DNA of 64,000 bases from contig JARYHS010008074.1 of the NCBI GenBank assembly GCA_031002005.1, positions 183,730,494 through 183,794,493 of the forward strand, read 5' to 3'. Below the pieces are notes generated by a model. That model did not search any database. It was not told the origin of the DNA and was given only the letters and a program-made list of their open reading frames with translations. This document shows positions 43,386 through 52,851 of the stretch, piece by piece. Each line of letters starts with the position of its first letter. Position 1 is the stretch's first letter. This stretch comes from Vandiemenella viatica (taxonomy: Eukaryota; Arthropoda; Insecta; Orthoptera; Morabidae). The position numbers and the translations under genes are program-made.

Positions 43386-43640
43386 ACAAAAAACAATGAA
43401 TATTTTGGGACTTGGCCCTTTGTCAACAGGAGAAAGTCAGGGAGGGAGGGTGGTTTAGAAGACTGTTTCACAGAATTCTGGTGTAGGAGACCATTTCACA
43501 GAATTCTCCCTCTCTGATTTTCTCCTGTTGAGGAAGGGCCAAGTCTCGAAATATTCATTGTTTTTCCTGTGTTTTGTGTTTATTTGTGTGTTCACCAGAT
43601 GATACCATCATCTAAGGTAAATGGTGGTTCATTTCGCTAT
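43307..43640. repeat. Inverted pair of PLE pseudo-LTRs
   Basis: 43307-43450 and the reverse complement of 43497-43640 share GGGATAGCGAA, CTTACCTTAGATGATGGTAT, the hammerhead-like segment and CAACAGGAGAAA. The arms are about 145 bp with a spacer of about 50 bp and could form a large hairpin. Confidence 0.85.
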
Positions 43641-43689
43641 CCCTTTTTTTAAAAAAATCCATTCGCTAATTAGCTCCTATTATTTCCTG

Positions 43690-44089
43690 GTAACTGTATA
43701 ATTTGGATCAGGGAAACGGCTTAACGATTTAGATGAAACTTCATATTTAACTAATGTTTTGCTTTTTAAGTTTACCTAAATATGTTTTTTCCCTGCAAAA
43801 ATGCTAATTTACAAAAAATGAACAATTTTTGAGTTTGGTATCTCATATTTGGCTCTAACGCCATCTCATAGGCGTTTCAAGTATTAGAAAGCCTACTAAT
43901 AGTTAGGTTCTCTTTGGATTCAACAAGGAATTCATATCTTCAAACAAACAATTCATGTATACTAACTGAGCCATGCAAATATTTTGCACTATATCATAAT
44001 CAATCGCCGAATGGTAATATAATAATGAGGAAATTAGTAAATGCAAGTATTTATTAATAAAAGGTATTTTATTTTGAAGCAATTAATAT
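43690..44089 (-). mobile_element. Helitron-derived fossil, copy 3, 3' segment
   Basis: This aligns with 1870-2200 and with the reverse complement of 8800-9222. It stops at 44089 where Gypsy-A begins and resumes at 48645 ('attaatat|Gypsy|atatcaatt'). A degenerate 'ctaactgag' at 43962 replaces the CTAGctg of the other copies. Confidence 0.6.
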
Positions 44090-44483
44090 TATGGGGTTAC
44101 ATTGCCCATATAAATAATATTGCAGTTTATGATATGGAAGACGTCACAAATTATGGGGTTACGTTGCCCATATAAACAATATCGTAGTTTACGATATGGA
44201 AGACGAAACTCTTATCAATGCATTTAATATAACCAATAACACATAACATATGTACATTACATTTAAATCATAAGAATGCGGCTGTTAATATTACTTCCAG
44301 CTTCTGATTGGTGGCAATGTCATCTCTGTGTTTTGTACGCCTCGCCAACGGTGTACTCTCTGGTTGTTTTATCGTTGCCATGGTTACTCCTCAGCGAGCA
44401 TCATTGCTACTGTGCTAGGTGCCGCCGCGACAACGACAGAACTGTGCTGACAACTGCTAAGGCCACGATGTGTTTCCACCACA
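44090..44483 (-). repeat. Gypsy-A1 3' LTR
   Basis: It is the counterpart of 48245-48644, with the same two 62-bp units (unit starts at TGGGG 44092 and 44154). Differences such as taaataatattgca for taaacaatatcgta show that time has passed since insertion. Confidence 0.92.
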
Positions 44484-44500
44484 CCAGCCCCCCACGGAGT
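44484..44500 (-). promoter_or_regulatory. Polypurine tract of Gypsy-A1
   Basis: The minus strand reads CCGTGGGGGGCTGG immediately before the 3' LTR start TGTGGTGG. A G-rich tract here primes plus-strand DNA in LTR elements. The same sequence adjoins the LTR of A2 at 61772-61785. Confidence 0.75.
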
Positions 44501-44534
44501 TGATGAGGCTACAGCTGAAGATGTTTGGGGAACT

Positions 44535-45545
44535 TTACCTGGCGACCGGATCTTGTGGTTCGCGGTTGTCCGGCGTATTGTGATCTGCAGTTGTCTTTGC
44601 TTTGTTGATTGATGTTCTAGGTAGTTCTGTCACAGCTCTACGTTCATTAACAGGACAATCGTTACCGAGCAGAAACGCAGGTTTCACTCTTTCTATGCTG
44701 ATACGTACTGGTTTATCTTTGTTAAAAATAGTTAAAGTTCTATCCTGGCGATCTAATACACGGTATGGGCCAGTATATGGTGGCTGCAGGGCACTATGTA
44801 CTGAATCATCCCAAAGATACACGTGAGTGCACGTTTCAAGGTCCTTGAAAACTAAGGCCGTACTGTGACCATGTCTGGTGGCTGGTTTTGGACGTAGTCT
44901 GCGCATTTGTTGATGTAGTTTATTCACGAAGTCAGATGTATCTTCCAGACACTCTTTCATCGCGTTGCACAGTAATTCACCCGGGAGGCGTAGTGGTTCG
45001 CTGTACACAAGTTCGGCAGAAGAGGTGCCGAGGTCTTCTTTGTAGGCACTACGAATACCGAGAAGAACAATGGGAAGGGCTTGCAGCCAGGACATACCAG
45101 GAGGGTGCATAATAGCTGCTTTGAATTGACGATGGAATCTCTCCACCATGCCATTTGAGCAGGAGTGCCAGCCAGTGGTGCGGGTTCTTAGCATTCCAGT
45201 CAAGAGCCCCAGGTTCCGGAGCAGTACAGATTCAAACTGCCTGCCTTGGTCGGTGGTAATATGTAGAGGTGATCCAAATCGTGAAATCCAGCATGCTACG
45301 AATGCGTTGGCAACGTCCTCTGCAGTGATGCATTCTAGAGGCCACACCTCTGGCCAGCGAGTAAATCTATCGATGGCTGTTAGGCAATAACGATAGTTTC
45401 CTGATGCTGGAAGTGGTCCGATTATATCCAAATGAACATGTTGAAACCGGGCAGATGGCATTGTAAAGTTTTTGACTGGTGCGTTCGTGAGACGTGTAAC
45501 TTTGGCGCGTGACAATCTTGGCAGGCTCGGACCCATGCACGGCAA
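44535..45545 (-). pseudogene. Gypsy-A1 integrase catalytic core and C-terminus
   Basis: An open frame of 336 codons holds KVTRLTNAPVKNFTMP, FQHVHLDIIGPLP (first Asp), ITTDQGRQFES (second Asp) and CSNGMVERFHRQFKAAIM (Glu), so the DDE triad is complete here. ALQPPYTGPYRVLDR and IERVKPAFLL form the C-terminal module. The frame is offset from the zinc domain by a frameshift near 45515 that copy A2 shares. The C-terminus runs into the tract before the 3' LTR. Confidence 0.92.
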
Positions 45546-46477
45546 TCTTTCACCATGTTAGGCAAGACGAAATATTCTGATACCAAACGAGTGGTAGCTC
45601 TGCCGTCGGGATGACTCAGGCCGTGAACGGAGGAAAAAGCTGCTTTTCGGAATGATGTGGTGATAAAGGGCCTGGGTTTTCTGGTTGAGGTGTTGCAGAA
45701 GAGGATACTGGCACTGCCAGGTACTGGGACTTGCTCCAAGCGAAGTGATGTTTCGCTATTGATGAAAGAACAGATTTCCGGATCGTTGTTCTGAGTGTCT
45801 GCCAGATCAGAAAAGTTCAAGTTTCTGTCTGCGATTCCGTCGAACCGGGACAGTGCATCTACGACTACATTGGAAGAACCTTCAATGAGTTCAATATTGG
45901 TGGTGAAGTGCGCAATGAACGATAATTGATTCAGTTGCACAGGTGGGAGCGGTGGCTTGTGATCGGTGTAAATTGTAACCGGATGGGCTTCCAAGATGTG
46001 CCGAAAGTGTTGGATGGCTTCATAGATAGCGAGTGACTCGCGATAGTACGCGGGCCATTCTGATTTTTTTGGTGAAAGCTTCTTAGAAAAGAAGGCTAAA
46101 GGCTGCCATGTAGCATTTATGTGCTGTTGTAGACAAGCCCCTACAGCTGTGTTGGAAGCATCAGTAAACAATCCTAGAGGTGCATTGAGATCAGTATGAA
46201 CTAGTAGCGTCGATTTGGCAAGGCTGGCTTTGCAGGCATTAAATGTGCTTTCCAAGTTTGGATTCCAAGGAACAGGTTGACAGCCTCGTAGGTTGGATAC
46301 TGCCGAATGGAGAGAAGCCTGGTATTCTGTCGCTGAAGGTAAGAAACGGCGGTAAAAATTCACCATTCCCAAAAAGTGTCTGAGTTCACGGACTGTCTGT
46401 GGAAGGGAGTAGTTTTTCAGGGCGCTGATCCAATCTGGTAGTGGTCGAGTGCCAGCGGCAGAGACTTCGTATCCCAA
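45422..46477 (-). pseudogene. Gypsy-A1 RT thumb, RNase H and integrase zinc domain
   Basis: Blocks: VRELRHFLGMVNFYRRFLP, LFTDASNTAVGACLQQH, PLAFFSKKLSPKKSEWPAYYRE, IYTDHKPPLPPVQ (about 10 residues shorter than the homologous TDHRPLTYAYQQCRDKLPP in copy A2), SSNVVVDALSRFDG, and the HHCC zinc region HGLSHPDGRATTRL...ACQDCH. After CQDC the frame is wrong and ends at 45422; the integrase core continues in another frame. Confidence 0.9.
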
Positions 46478-46479
46478 GA

Positions 46480-47576
46480 GAGGCTAAAACACTCTTACAA
46501 GTGTTAACGAGAATCCCATAAGATGACAGCCTTTGGAAGAATGATCGCAGATGGTGCTCGTGTTCTTCAGGGCCTTTAGAGAATACCAATATGTTGTCTA
46601 CATAGGCGAAGGTGAAGTCTAAGCCAGATAGGACTTCATCAATGAATAGCTGAAAGGTTTGACCGGCATTCCGCAACCCGAAAGACATAAACGGAAACTC
46701 AAAAAGTCTAAAAGGTGTTATAATTGCTGTCTTTGGAATGTCGTCCAGTTTCACAGGAACCTGAGTGTAGGCTTTGACTAGGTCGACGATTGAAAAGATA
46801 GTGCATCCACGCAACTGGTTGGCAGAAATCGTGCAGATGGTGAAGTGGATACCTATCTGGAATTGTCCGTGGATTGGGAGCTCGATAGTATCCACAGGGA
46901 CGCCAACCCTTGTCTTTCTTTGGGACCAGGTGAAGAGGCGAGGAGCATGGTCCCTCTGAGCGGCGCGCAGTGCCCTCCATTAACATTGCTTCGAATTCTT
47001 TCTTAGCAATCTGAAGACGGTCTGGAGCAAGTCGACGAGCACAACAAGAGACAGGTGGTCCAGGTGTTGTGCGAATGAAATGTACGGTAGAGTGCTTTAT
47101 TTCTCTTGGTATTCCAGGTGGGCATGTGAGATCTGGGAAATTTCGCAATATTTCATGAAAAACAGTTGTGGCCTTTAGTGATTGCACAATAGGTTGCTTC
47201 CAGTTAGCTGGCTGTACATGTACTGACAATCCTGTCATGCTGTCAGTGATACACTTGTTGTGACAATCCGGGAGCAAGTGATAATGTGCAAGGAAATCGG
47301 AGCCTATGATAGGAACAGCTACATCAGCTATTATAAATCTCCAAGATAAATCACGCCGCAAGCCGAGGTTCAGCTTGAGAAACAAAGTGCCATAGGTACA
47401 AACAGTAGAGTCATTTGCCGCTACAAGTTCATATTTGTTGCGTTGATGACACCCTTTTACAAAATCTTTCGGGAAACAGCATAAATCAGAACCAGTATTG
47501 ATTAAAAAATTTTGTCTGCTATTTCTGTCAAAGACAAAGAGGCGGTTACCACCTGTTGGGCAGCCATCTACCACCA
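46480..47576 (-). pseudogene. Gypsy-A1 protease and reverse transcriptase
   Basis: The protease motif reads FLINTGSDLCCFP, with Asn (47496-47498) in place of the catalytic Asp of DTGSD. PIIGSDFLAHYHLLPD follows. The RT starts VSCCARRLAPDRLQIAKKEF and HLVPKKDKGWRPCG, shifts frame near 46850, and continues FSIVDLVKAYTQVPV, FMSFGLRNAGQTFQ and FAYVDNILVFS. YVDN (Asn codon 46593-46595) replaces YVDD. A deletion near 46480 joins the RT thumb out of frame. Reverse transcription and processing are both disabled. Confidence 0.9.
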
Positions 47577-48228
47577 TCACTGGCTGCCGTTGGGGTTTAA
47601 CTGAAAGTAACATGGTTGATCGCATTTGCGAGCTTGGCCGTGAATACGGTGGTGGTACCAGCAAACCTGAGAGGTGTCATTACGTGGCGAAGAATCGTGG
47701 CTGTTGTGAGCATGCTGCAGCTTCGGGGGCTGGCTTCGAAAACGAGAACATGTGCGAAATGGGGCTTGCAATGTAGCCAACTGCAGCGAAAGTTCTTCTA
47801 TGCGCTTTGCAAGCTGACTTACCTCAGTAGTAGCAGGTAACATGCCGATAGCATTAACATCGGCGTGCAGAGCAGGTGTAGAAACTTCCATAATTTTGTC
47901 GGCTAGTATTGCAACTTTGTCTAGTGGTGTGTCGGCTTGAGTTTGCAAGATAGCTTGTACCTGTGACGGTAGGCGCTGAATCCATAATTGCTGGAGGAGA
48001 TTGTCTTGCACTTGAGTGACACCAGCTAGTGATCTTAAGTGTCTTAAAAACTGGGATGGTTTTCAGTCACCAAACTCTTCCTCCATTAACAGCTGGCGAA
48101 CTCGCTGCTCTTCTGATGCAGAGAGGCGATGAATTAACTCGTTACGCAAGTGTCGCAGTATGTGATTTTGCTCCTGTAGCTGGCATAGTTGTTCTTGGAG
48201 TTTGTTCAAAAGAGTTCGGATTTTTCGT
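47577..48228 (-). pseudogene. Gypsy-A1 gag, N-terminally deleted
   Basis: It begins soon after the primer site inside the gag core: RNELIHRLSASEEQRVRQLL, then EEEFGD, a TGA stop (48063-48065), KPSQFLRHLRSLAG, LLQQLWIQRLPSQVQAIL, and a knuckle-like CWYHHRIHGQARKCDQPC at about 47640-47600. The usual 100-150 residues before RNELI are absent, so capsid assembly could not occur from this copy. Confidence 0.85.
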
Positions 48229-48244
48229 CGTCGGGGTCACCAAT
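48229..48244 (-). promoter_or_regulatory. Primer-binding region of Gypsy-A1
   Basis: Directly after the 5' LTR the minus strand reads ATTGGTGACCCCGACG, the expected place for a tRNA primer site. The matching tRN​A was not determined. Confidence 0.6.
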
Positions 48245-48644
48245 TATGGGGTTACGTTGCCCATATAAACAATATCGTAGTTTACGATATGGAAGACGTC
48301 ACCAATTATGGGGTTACATTACCCATATAAACAATATCGTAGTTTGCGATATGGAAGACGAAATTCTTATCCATGCATTTAATATAACCAATAATACATA
48401 TACATATGTACATTACATTACATTGAAATCATAACAATGCGACTGTTAATATTACTTCGGCTTCTGTATTGGCGGCAATGTCGTCTCTGTGTTTTGTATG
48501 CCTCACCAACGGTGTACTCTCTGGTTGTTTTATCGTTGCCACGGTTACTCCTCAGCGAGCATTGTTGCTACTGCGCTAGGAGCTGCCGCGACAACGACGG
48601 AACTGTGCTGACAACTGCTAAGGCCACGATGTGTTTCCACCACA
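48245..48644 (-). repeat. Gypsy-A1 5' LTR
   Basis: It reads TGTGGTGGAAACACATCG... from 48644 downward and ends ...CCCCATA at 48245, followed by the primer-binding region. Its last 125 bp contain two copies of a 62-bp unit. It is about 90% or more identical by eye to the 3' LTR. Confidence 0.92.
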
Positions 48645-49520
48645 ATATCAATTACACTGTAAAAAGTTGTTAACATTATATAGTGCATATGTAATTGTAA
48701 AACATTTCAATAGTAAATATTTTAAAATATATTGGCTTTGTCAGAAGTCATTTTTCAATTTTTTTGCCTTATATAAATTCTCTGAAAACGACAAGTTGTA
48801 ATGTTATCTTCGTTGATTTTGTGATCGTATGTGTATCTAACACAAAAATAAATATTAATGAATTTACAAACTCGTGAAAAAGCTACTACGAAAAAACTCG
48901 GTGTGATAAATATAATCCTATCTTTTGAAGTGTCGGACCCTGTGCTTTATTAATGTTCAAATTGTTTTCTTATCATTTAGAAAGGCAGGGTTGGTGGTGT
49001 GAGGTTAATGCAAGGTAAGAGCATAGTTTTATGGGAGTGGATTAATTTAGAATTGATGATGTACTCGTTTAAGAAATAACCACTAATCTTGCACCATTAA
49101 TTAATCTCTGATTAACATTAATATTTCTATTTAACATAATAATAGCATTTTTAGTTAAAAGCGATTTATGAGGTGGTAAACCAGATAATTTCGGACATTC
49201 CTCTAGCCATTTGGATGAAATTTCATATCTAGATAATGATTTGTTTTTAAGGTCTGTAATGCGATTTTACAGAAAAATATATATATATAACAATTTTTGG
49301 ATTTGGTATCTTGGAAAGGGCTCTAACCTCATCTCATAGGATTGAGGTAGCAGCAAACATACTGATGTTAGTTAAGCTTCTCTATGCAGGGAACTGTGCA
49401 TTTAAAAATCCCTATAAAGCCTCCAAAAAAAACTTTTACTTTAATCAAACTTTGCTCAAAATCTTGCATTTTGAACAGAATTCGAAAGATACCGAGTGAA
49501 GATCGATCACCCAGGTACTA
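48645..49520 (-). mobile_element. Helitron-derived fossil, copy 3, helicase segment
   Basis: On the minus strand: LSGLPPHKSLLTKNAIIML and NRNINVNQRLINGARLVVIS (49180-49070), a gap, then INKAQGPTLQKIGLYLSHR (48955-48900) and CKFINIYFCVR (48870-48835). These match the last motifs of Helitron helicases (GLPPHKL..., TINKAQGQTLQKVGLYL, and SRVR...). Frame changes lie between blocks. The Gypsy-A1 insertion separates it from its 3' part at 43690-44089. Confidence 0.75.
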
Positions 49521-49554
49521 AAAATAAAGAATGATAGGAGCTATAGCTTACTAC

Positions 49555-49650
49555 AGGTGATGGCAGAAACAGAAAAATGCTGACACGAAACAACATGGGA
49601 TTTTTTTTAGTTTAAATCATTCATCAGCAGTAGAATATAGAGTTCACAGA
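49555..49650 (-). repeat. Hammerhead-like remnant (CTGATGA present)
   Basis: The plus strand reads 'gggattttttttagtttaa' then 'atcattcatcagcagtag'; on the minus strand this gives CTGCTGATGAATGATTTAAA. It keeps the CUGAUGA core element but the GAAA box is degraded to AAAA. It probably comes from a PLE- or retrozyme-related insert. Confidence 0.35.
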
Positions 49651-49825
49651 ATTGTCAGAGGGAAACGACAATGGCATTCATCTATAGTGGCTGATTGTAT
49701 GAAAGGTGATATTGAAAATAAGAACAACAATATGAGATGTAGAAAGAGAAGGTTGTGTTGGAAATAGAAGGGAATTGAGCAAAACTAGATGAACATAAAA
49801 AATCTATATGCTTTATATGTTACTA

Positions 49826-52250
49826 GCTGTCCCAGTTACTTTATCCTCATTGAATTTGAGATTTGTGGTGTTGAATCAAAAATAAACTATCAAAGAAATA
49901 TTGGCTGGGTAGGGAAAAGCAGAAGAGCAGCTTTATTTTGCCTTTTCCGTTGATCTTCTCCTTTCCTAAAGTACATTTTAAACACTTTTATCCACATCAT
50001 CTGTTTTGACTGCTTTTTAAATATACCACTAGTGGGGTAGATTTTATGTTATTGATTAATCCACAGGTCTTGTTAATAAAGCTTCTTTTTGTTTGGTATT
50101 TGAAATGGTGCTGTCTGACATGTATTTGGATATATTGCTTTTTTGTATGTATATAAACTATCATATTCTCCCTTAATGCTAAGTGTGCTGCATGGTCTAT
50201 GCATCATGTATGAATTCACAATGCCATGGAATGTCAGACCCACAGAAGGGTTTGCAAATTCTGCACTGATTATGCTGTCAAGACCATTTGGACAATTTTT
50301 TTCTTGCAACCACAGAAGAATATGGCTGTCAGGTAATCAAAACTTCTGCAACTCAAATCTAAACATAAAGCAGACGGATATACTAGAGACACTTACTTTA
50401 CTGATTGGATTTACCACGAGTTTCAGTTTCAAAGTTGAATACTTTTGTGATTATTGTGTCAATCATAAAACGATGTCCCAGAAGAAGCTTCTGAGTGATT
50501 TCATCCCATTTGGAATTCGTGATAACTTGTTGAACAAATTTGGCTGCCCATACTTCCTTGCATAACAGAACACATGTTGCGTATATTCATTCAAGGATGA
50601 CAGAGTAAACATCATACTGAAGTTATGTGTAATTTTTGAGATGTTGTCTTTTTTGATTGGTTTGCATGTAAACCAAACATTCAGAGTCTATATTTGTATA
50701 CATATCGGCGACAAATTGGCCGAGCAAATCACGAAACTGTTGTAAATACATTATGGTGTCTTACACACAACAGCGAACAATAGGATTGCAGAGTCCCCTT
50801 TTTTTTTGTTGTAGTTAGGTTCATTCATAACAGGGGTGACCGTGTATATTTCAAAATTATACCCATCTCATCATGACAATATATCAGGGTTCTGAAGGTG
50901 TGATACAAACAAATTGTCTCTCTGGTGGGTAACAGTTGATAGTTGAAATAGCACAGTTCACAATATCTGATCTATTGCTTACTTTATTTACACACAACTT
51001 GATTAATAGCTTGGATGTTGTATCTGGTCATTTGTTGGTAATTTTTGTGCACTGATTACAGACTAAATGTGTTGGCCCTCCGTAACAGAATATAATGCTG
51101 CTTTAAAGTTATGCAAGTATGAATTCACTTCACACAGAATATTTTGGAGCTCAACAATTAGATTTTGTCTAAGGGTTCTAATTTTGGTCTGTTTGGTATA
51201 TCCAGATACAAAATAAATCCTGAAGACACTTTAGCTCAACTTCATGAGGCAAAGAGCTAGTGAGTTGATAAAGTTGAACATGTACTTTGAAAGCTGGCAT
51301 GAATGAACCATCCGTTATTTGTTCAATTCAATAGAAGTCATCTGAAAAACATTATTGTATGAAGGAACACAATACAAAACATATGTGGACTACAAATTTT
51401 CCCCATTTAAAAGTGATTTTGGTGACTTGGGAAATTATTGAAATAGGTTAAAATCGGCTTTGCTTATGGAGTGATATAATCCATTCAATTTATTTTTCCA
51501 TCTCAGGACATGACAGTAAGCACAGGCCCTGATCATCCTACTGATGTCAGCAAATTCACAGTGATTAATTTTAGATGTATAGGTAAAACCACTTCTTGCT
51601 TTGATCAACTAAGGGAGCTCTCATTTAATGCAATGATCTCTTGAGAGTCGTTTGAGTTTCCCAATGAACTTGAAATTCTATTCAAAGTTTGCTGAAGTCG
51701 ACTAGTTTTTAAGTGAACCTTTCATTGTTCCACAGTCTTGGTATACTGGATTTCAGTAACTCTGTCTCTTTCAGATGATAAAAGATTTTGTTGGTTTATA
51801 TGTAATCAATCATAAAAAAGCATAGCTGAATTCTGCAGCTAATGATGTTATTCTTTACTTTCAAGAATTCTGTTAGCAACTTGATGTTGCTTGTCAACAT
51901 TTATACTATCTCCATGCAGTGTTTAGACGCATGGGTCTCAGCATGATGTTCACTATTTGCTTTTATACATGCATCATGTTGAGTGGATGTTTCCGTGGTG
52001 CATGACTTGGCATAATTTCACAGTCAGTGGCTAATCATGCTTCATATTGTGAGAAAATTTTCATGGTGCAATATACAGTGTGTCCTTCACAATCAGCAGT
52101 TAATTGTCCATTGCATTGTGAGAAAAGTTTTGAGGCGTTCGTGTTTGGCAGTTCATCCTGCATAGTGCTATGTGGACGCTTCCATGACACAAGACTTGTA
52201 CTTTGTTTTGTTAAATGCTGTTAGTAATTGTTTGCAAACATGAATGGAAA
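49826..52250 (-). pseudogene. Helitron Rep/N-terminal region fossil
   Basis: On the minus strand, in Helitron order: degenerate repeats of the type QREARLATDRE (QYEAXLATDCE and QCNGQLTADCE, 52150-52030), EFADISRMIRACAYCH with NVFQMTSIELN (51560-51330), a YPPERQ/EPXYIVMMRW region (50950-50850), ARKYGQPNLFNKLS (50565-50520), and ISAEFANPSVGLTFHGIV then MMHRPC (50270-50190), which match GRMNHVCQYC..., FQMTSFGA, VRKYGKPDLF, IISAEIPNP and HMIHGPCG of Helitron proteins. Stops are frequent. The ATPase core is missing between here and 49190. Confidence 0.68.
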
Positions 52251-52849
52251 GTGTGGTTATTTATTTCTCGTGTCCAGGACATAACAAGTTGAAAAAACAA
52301 ATAACATTAATTAATTAATATTAAACTATAAACACAATTATATAGAATGTGACCAGAATTCCGCAATCTTGATGGCCTTCTCGTTTGCCCTGTAAAGGTC
52401 GTCGATATTGCAGGTTTCAGGGAGATTCCTGCATATCAGAAGATGTTGTGGGTTCTGAAGCTCACCACATTCACATAGATCGTTGTCATTAGTGTACCCC
52501 CATTTTTTTATATTATATTTACATCGGGACACTTCAGTTCTTAATCTGTTTAGAGCCTTCCATATAGCATATGGCTGATTACATCCCGCAGCTGGTGCCT
52601 CTTTGATGTTCCTCCACTGTTCTTCAGGCAACGAATTTCGCCATAGTTCTAGACGGCGTGCTCCAGTAGAAGATGTTATGGCTGTAGTTGATTGTACGAA
52701 GCTCTTCCTTGACTTCAGCCTTGTGGGTTGAGGTTCGTGTCCAAACAAAGGGTGTCTGGGGTCTGTTTCTTGTTTCCTCTTCTCCCTCTCTGCAGCTGTT
52801 TTCCTACGAATGTCAGGTGGTGCTATACCCATGATTTGGTATACAGGTC
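52245..52849 (-). mobile_element. LINE-C copy 2, 3' segment
   Basis: An open frame (52338-52832) starts MGIAPPDIRRKTAAEREK and includes RLRTEVSRCKYNIKKWGY and the knuckle CECGELQNPQHLLIC, the C-terminal region of LINE-C. The 3' untranslated part begins near 52320. The rest of the element lies beyond the palindromic mariner. Confidence 0.85.
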
Positions 52850-52851
52850 TA

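Larger units (their letters stand above)
41010..43645 (-). mobile_element. Penelope-like element PLE-2 with repeated pseudo-LTRs
   Basis: The minus strand encodes an RT and a GIY-YIG endonuclease. Related copies of a 150-200 bp pseudo-LTR lie in tandem on the left (about 41030-41215 and 41222-41440) and in the same orientation on the right (43307-43455). An inverted copy (43497-43640) follows the last one. Such tandem or inverted pseudo-LTRs are characteristic of Penelope elements. PLE-1 lies next to it in opposite orientation. Confidence 0.82.
44090..48644 (-). mobile_element. Gypsy-A1 LTR retrotransposon, full span, inactive
   Basis: The element is 4.56 kb with two LTRs of about 394 and 400 bp, flanked by ATAT (44086-44089 and 48645-48648). 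The internal region holds truncated gag and a pol polyprotein in the order protease, RT, RNase H, integrase, typical of Gypsy (Mag-like by its CWYHHR gag knuckle). It is inserted in Helitron fossil copy 3. Lesions include an in-frame stop in gag, lost gag N-terminus, protease D to N, RT YVDD to YVDN, an RNase H deletion and frameshifts. Confidence 0.93.

Noticed and set aside
41000..43650. CRISPR-like repeat array
   Set aside because: The repeats are 150-200 bp PLE pseudo-LTRs in mixed orientation, not short repeats with spacers.
50143..50565. 140-codon plus-strand ORF as a gene
   Set aside because: It is antisense to Helitron Rep motifs (KYGQPNLF, ISAEFANP) that read on the minus strand.
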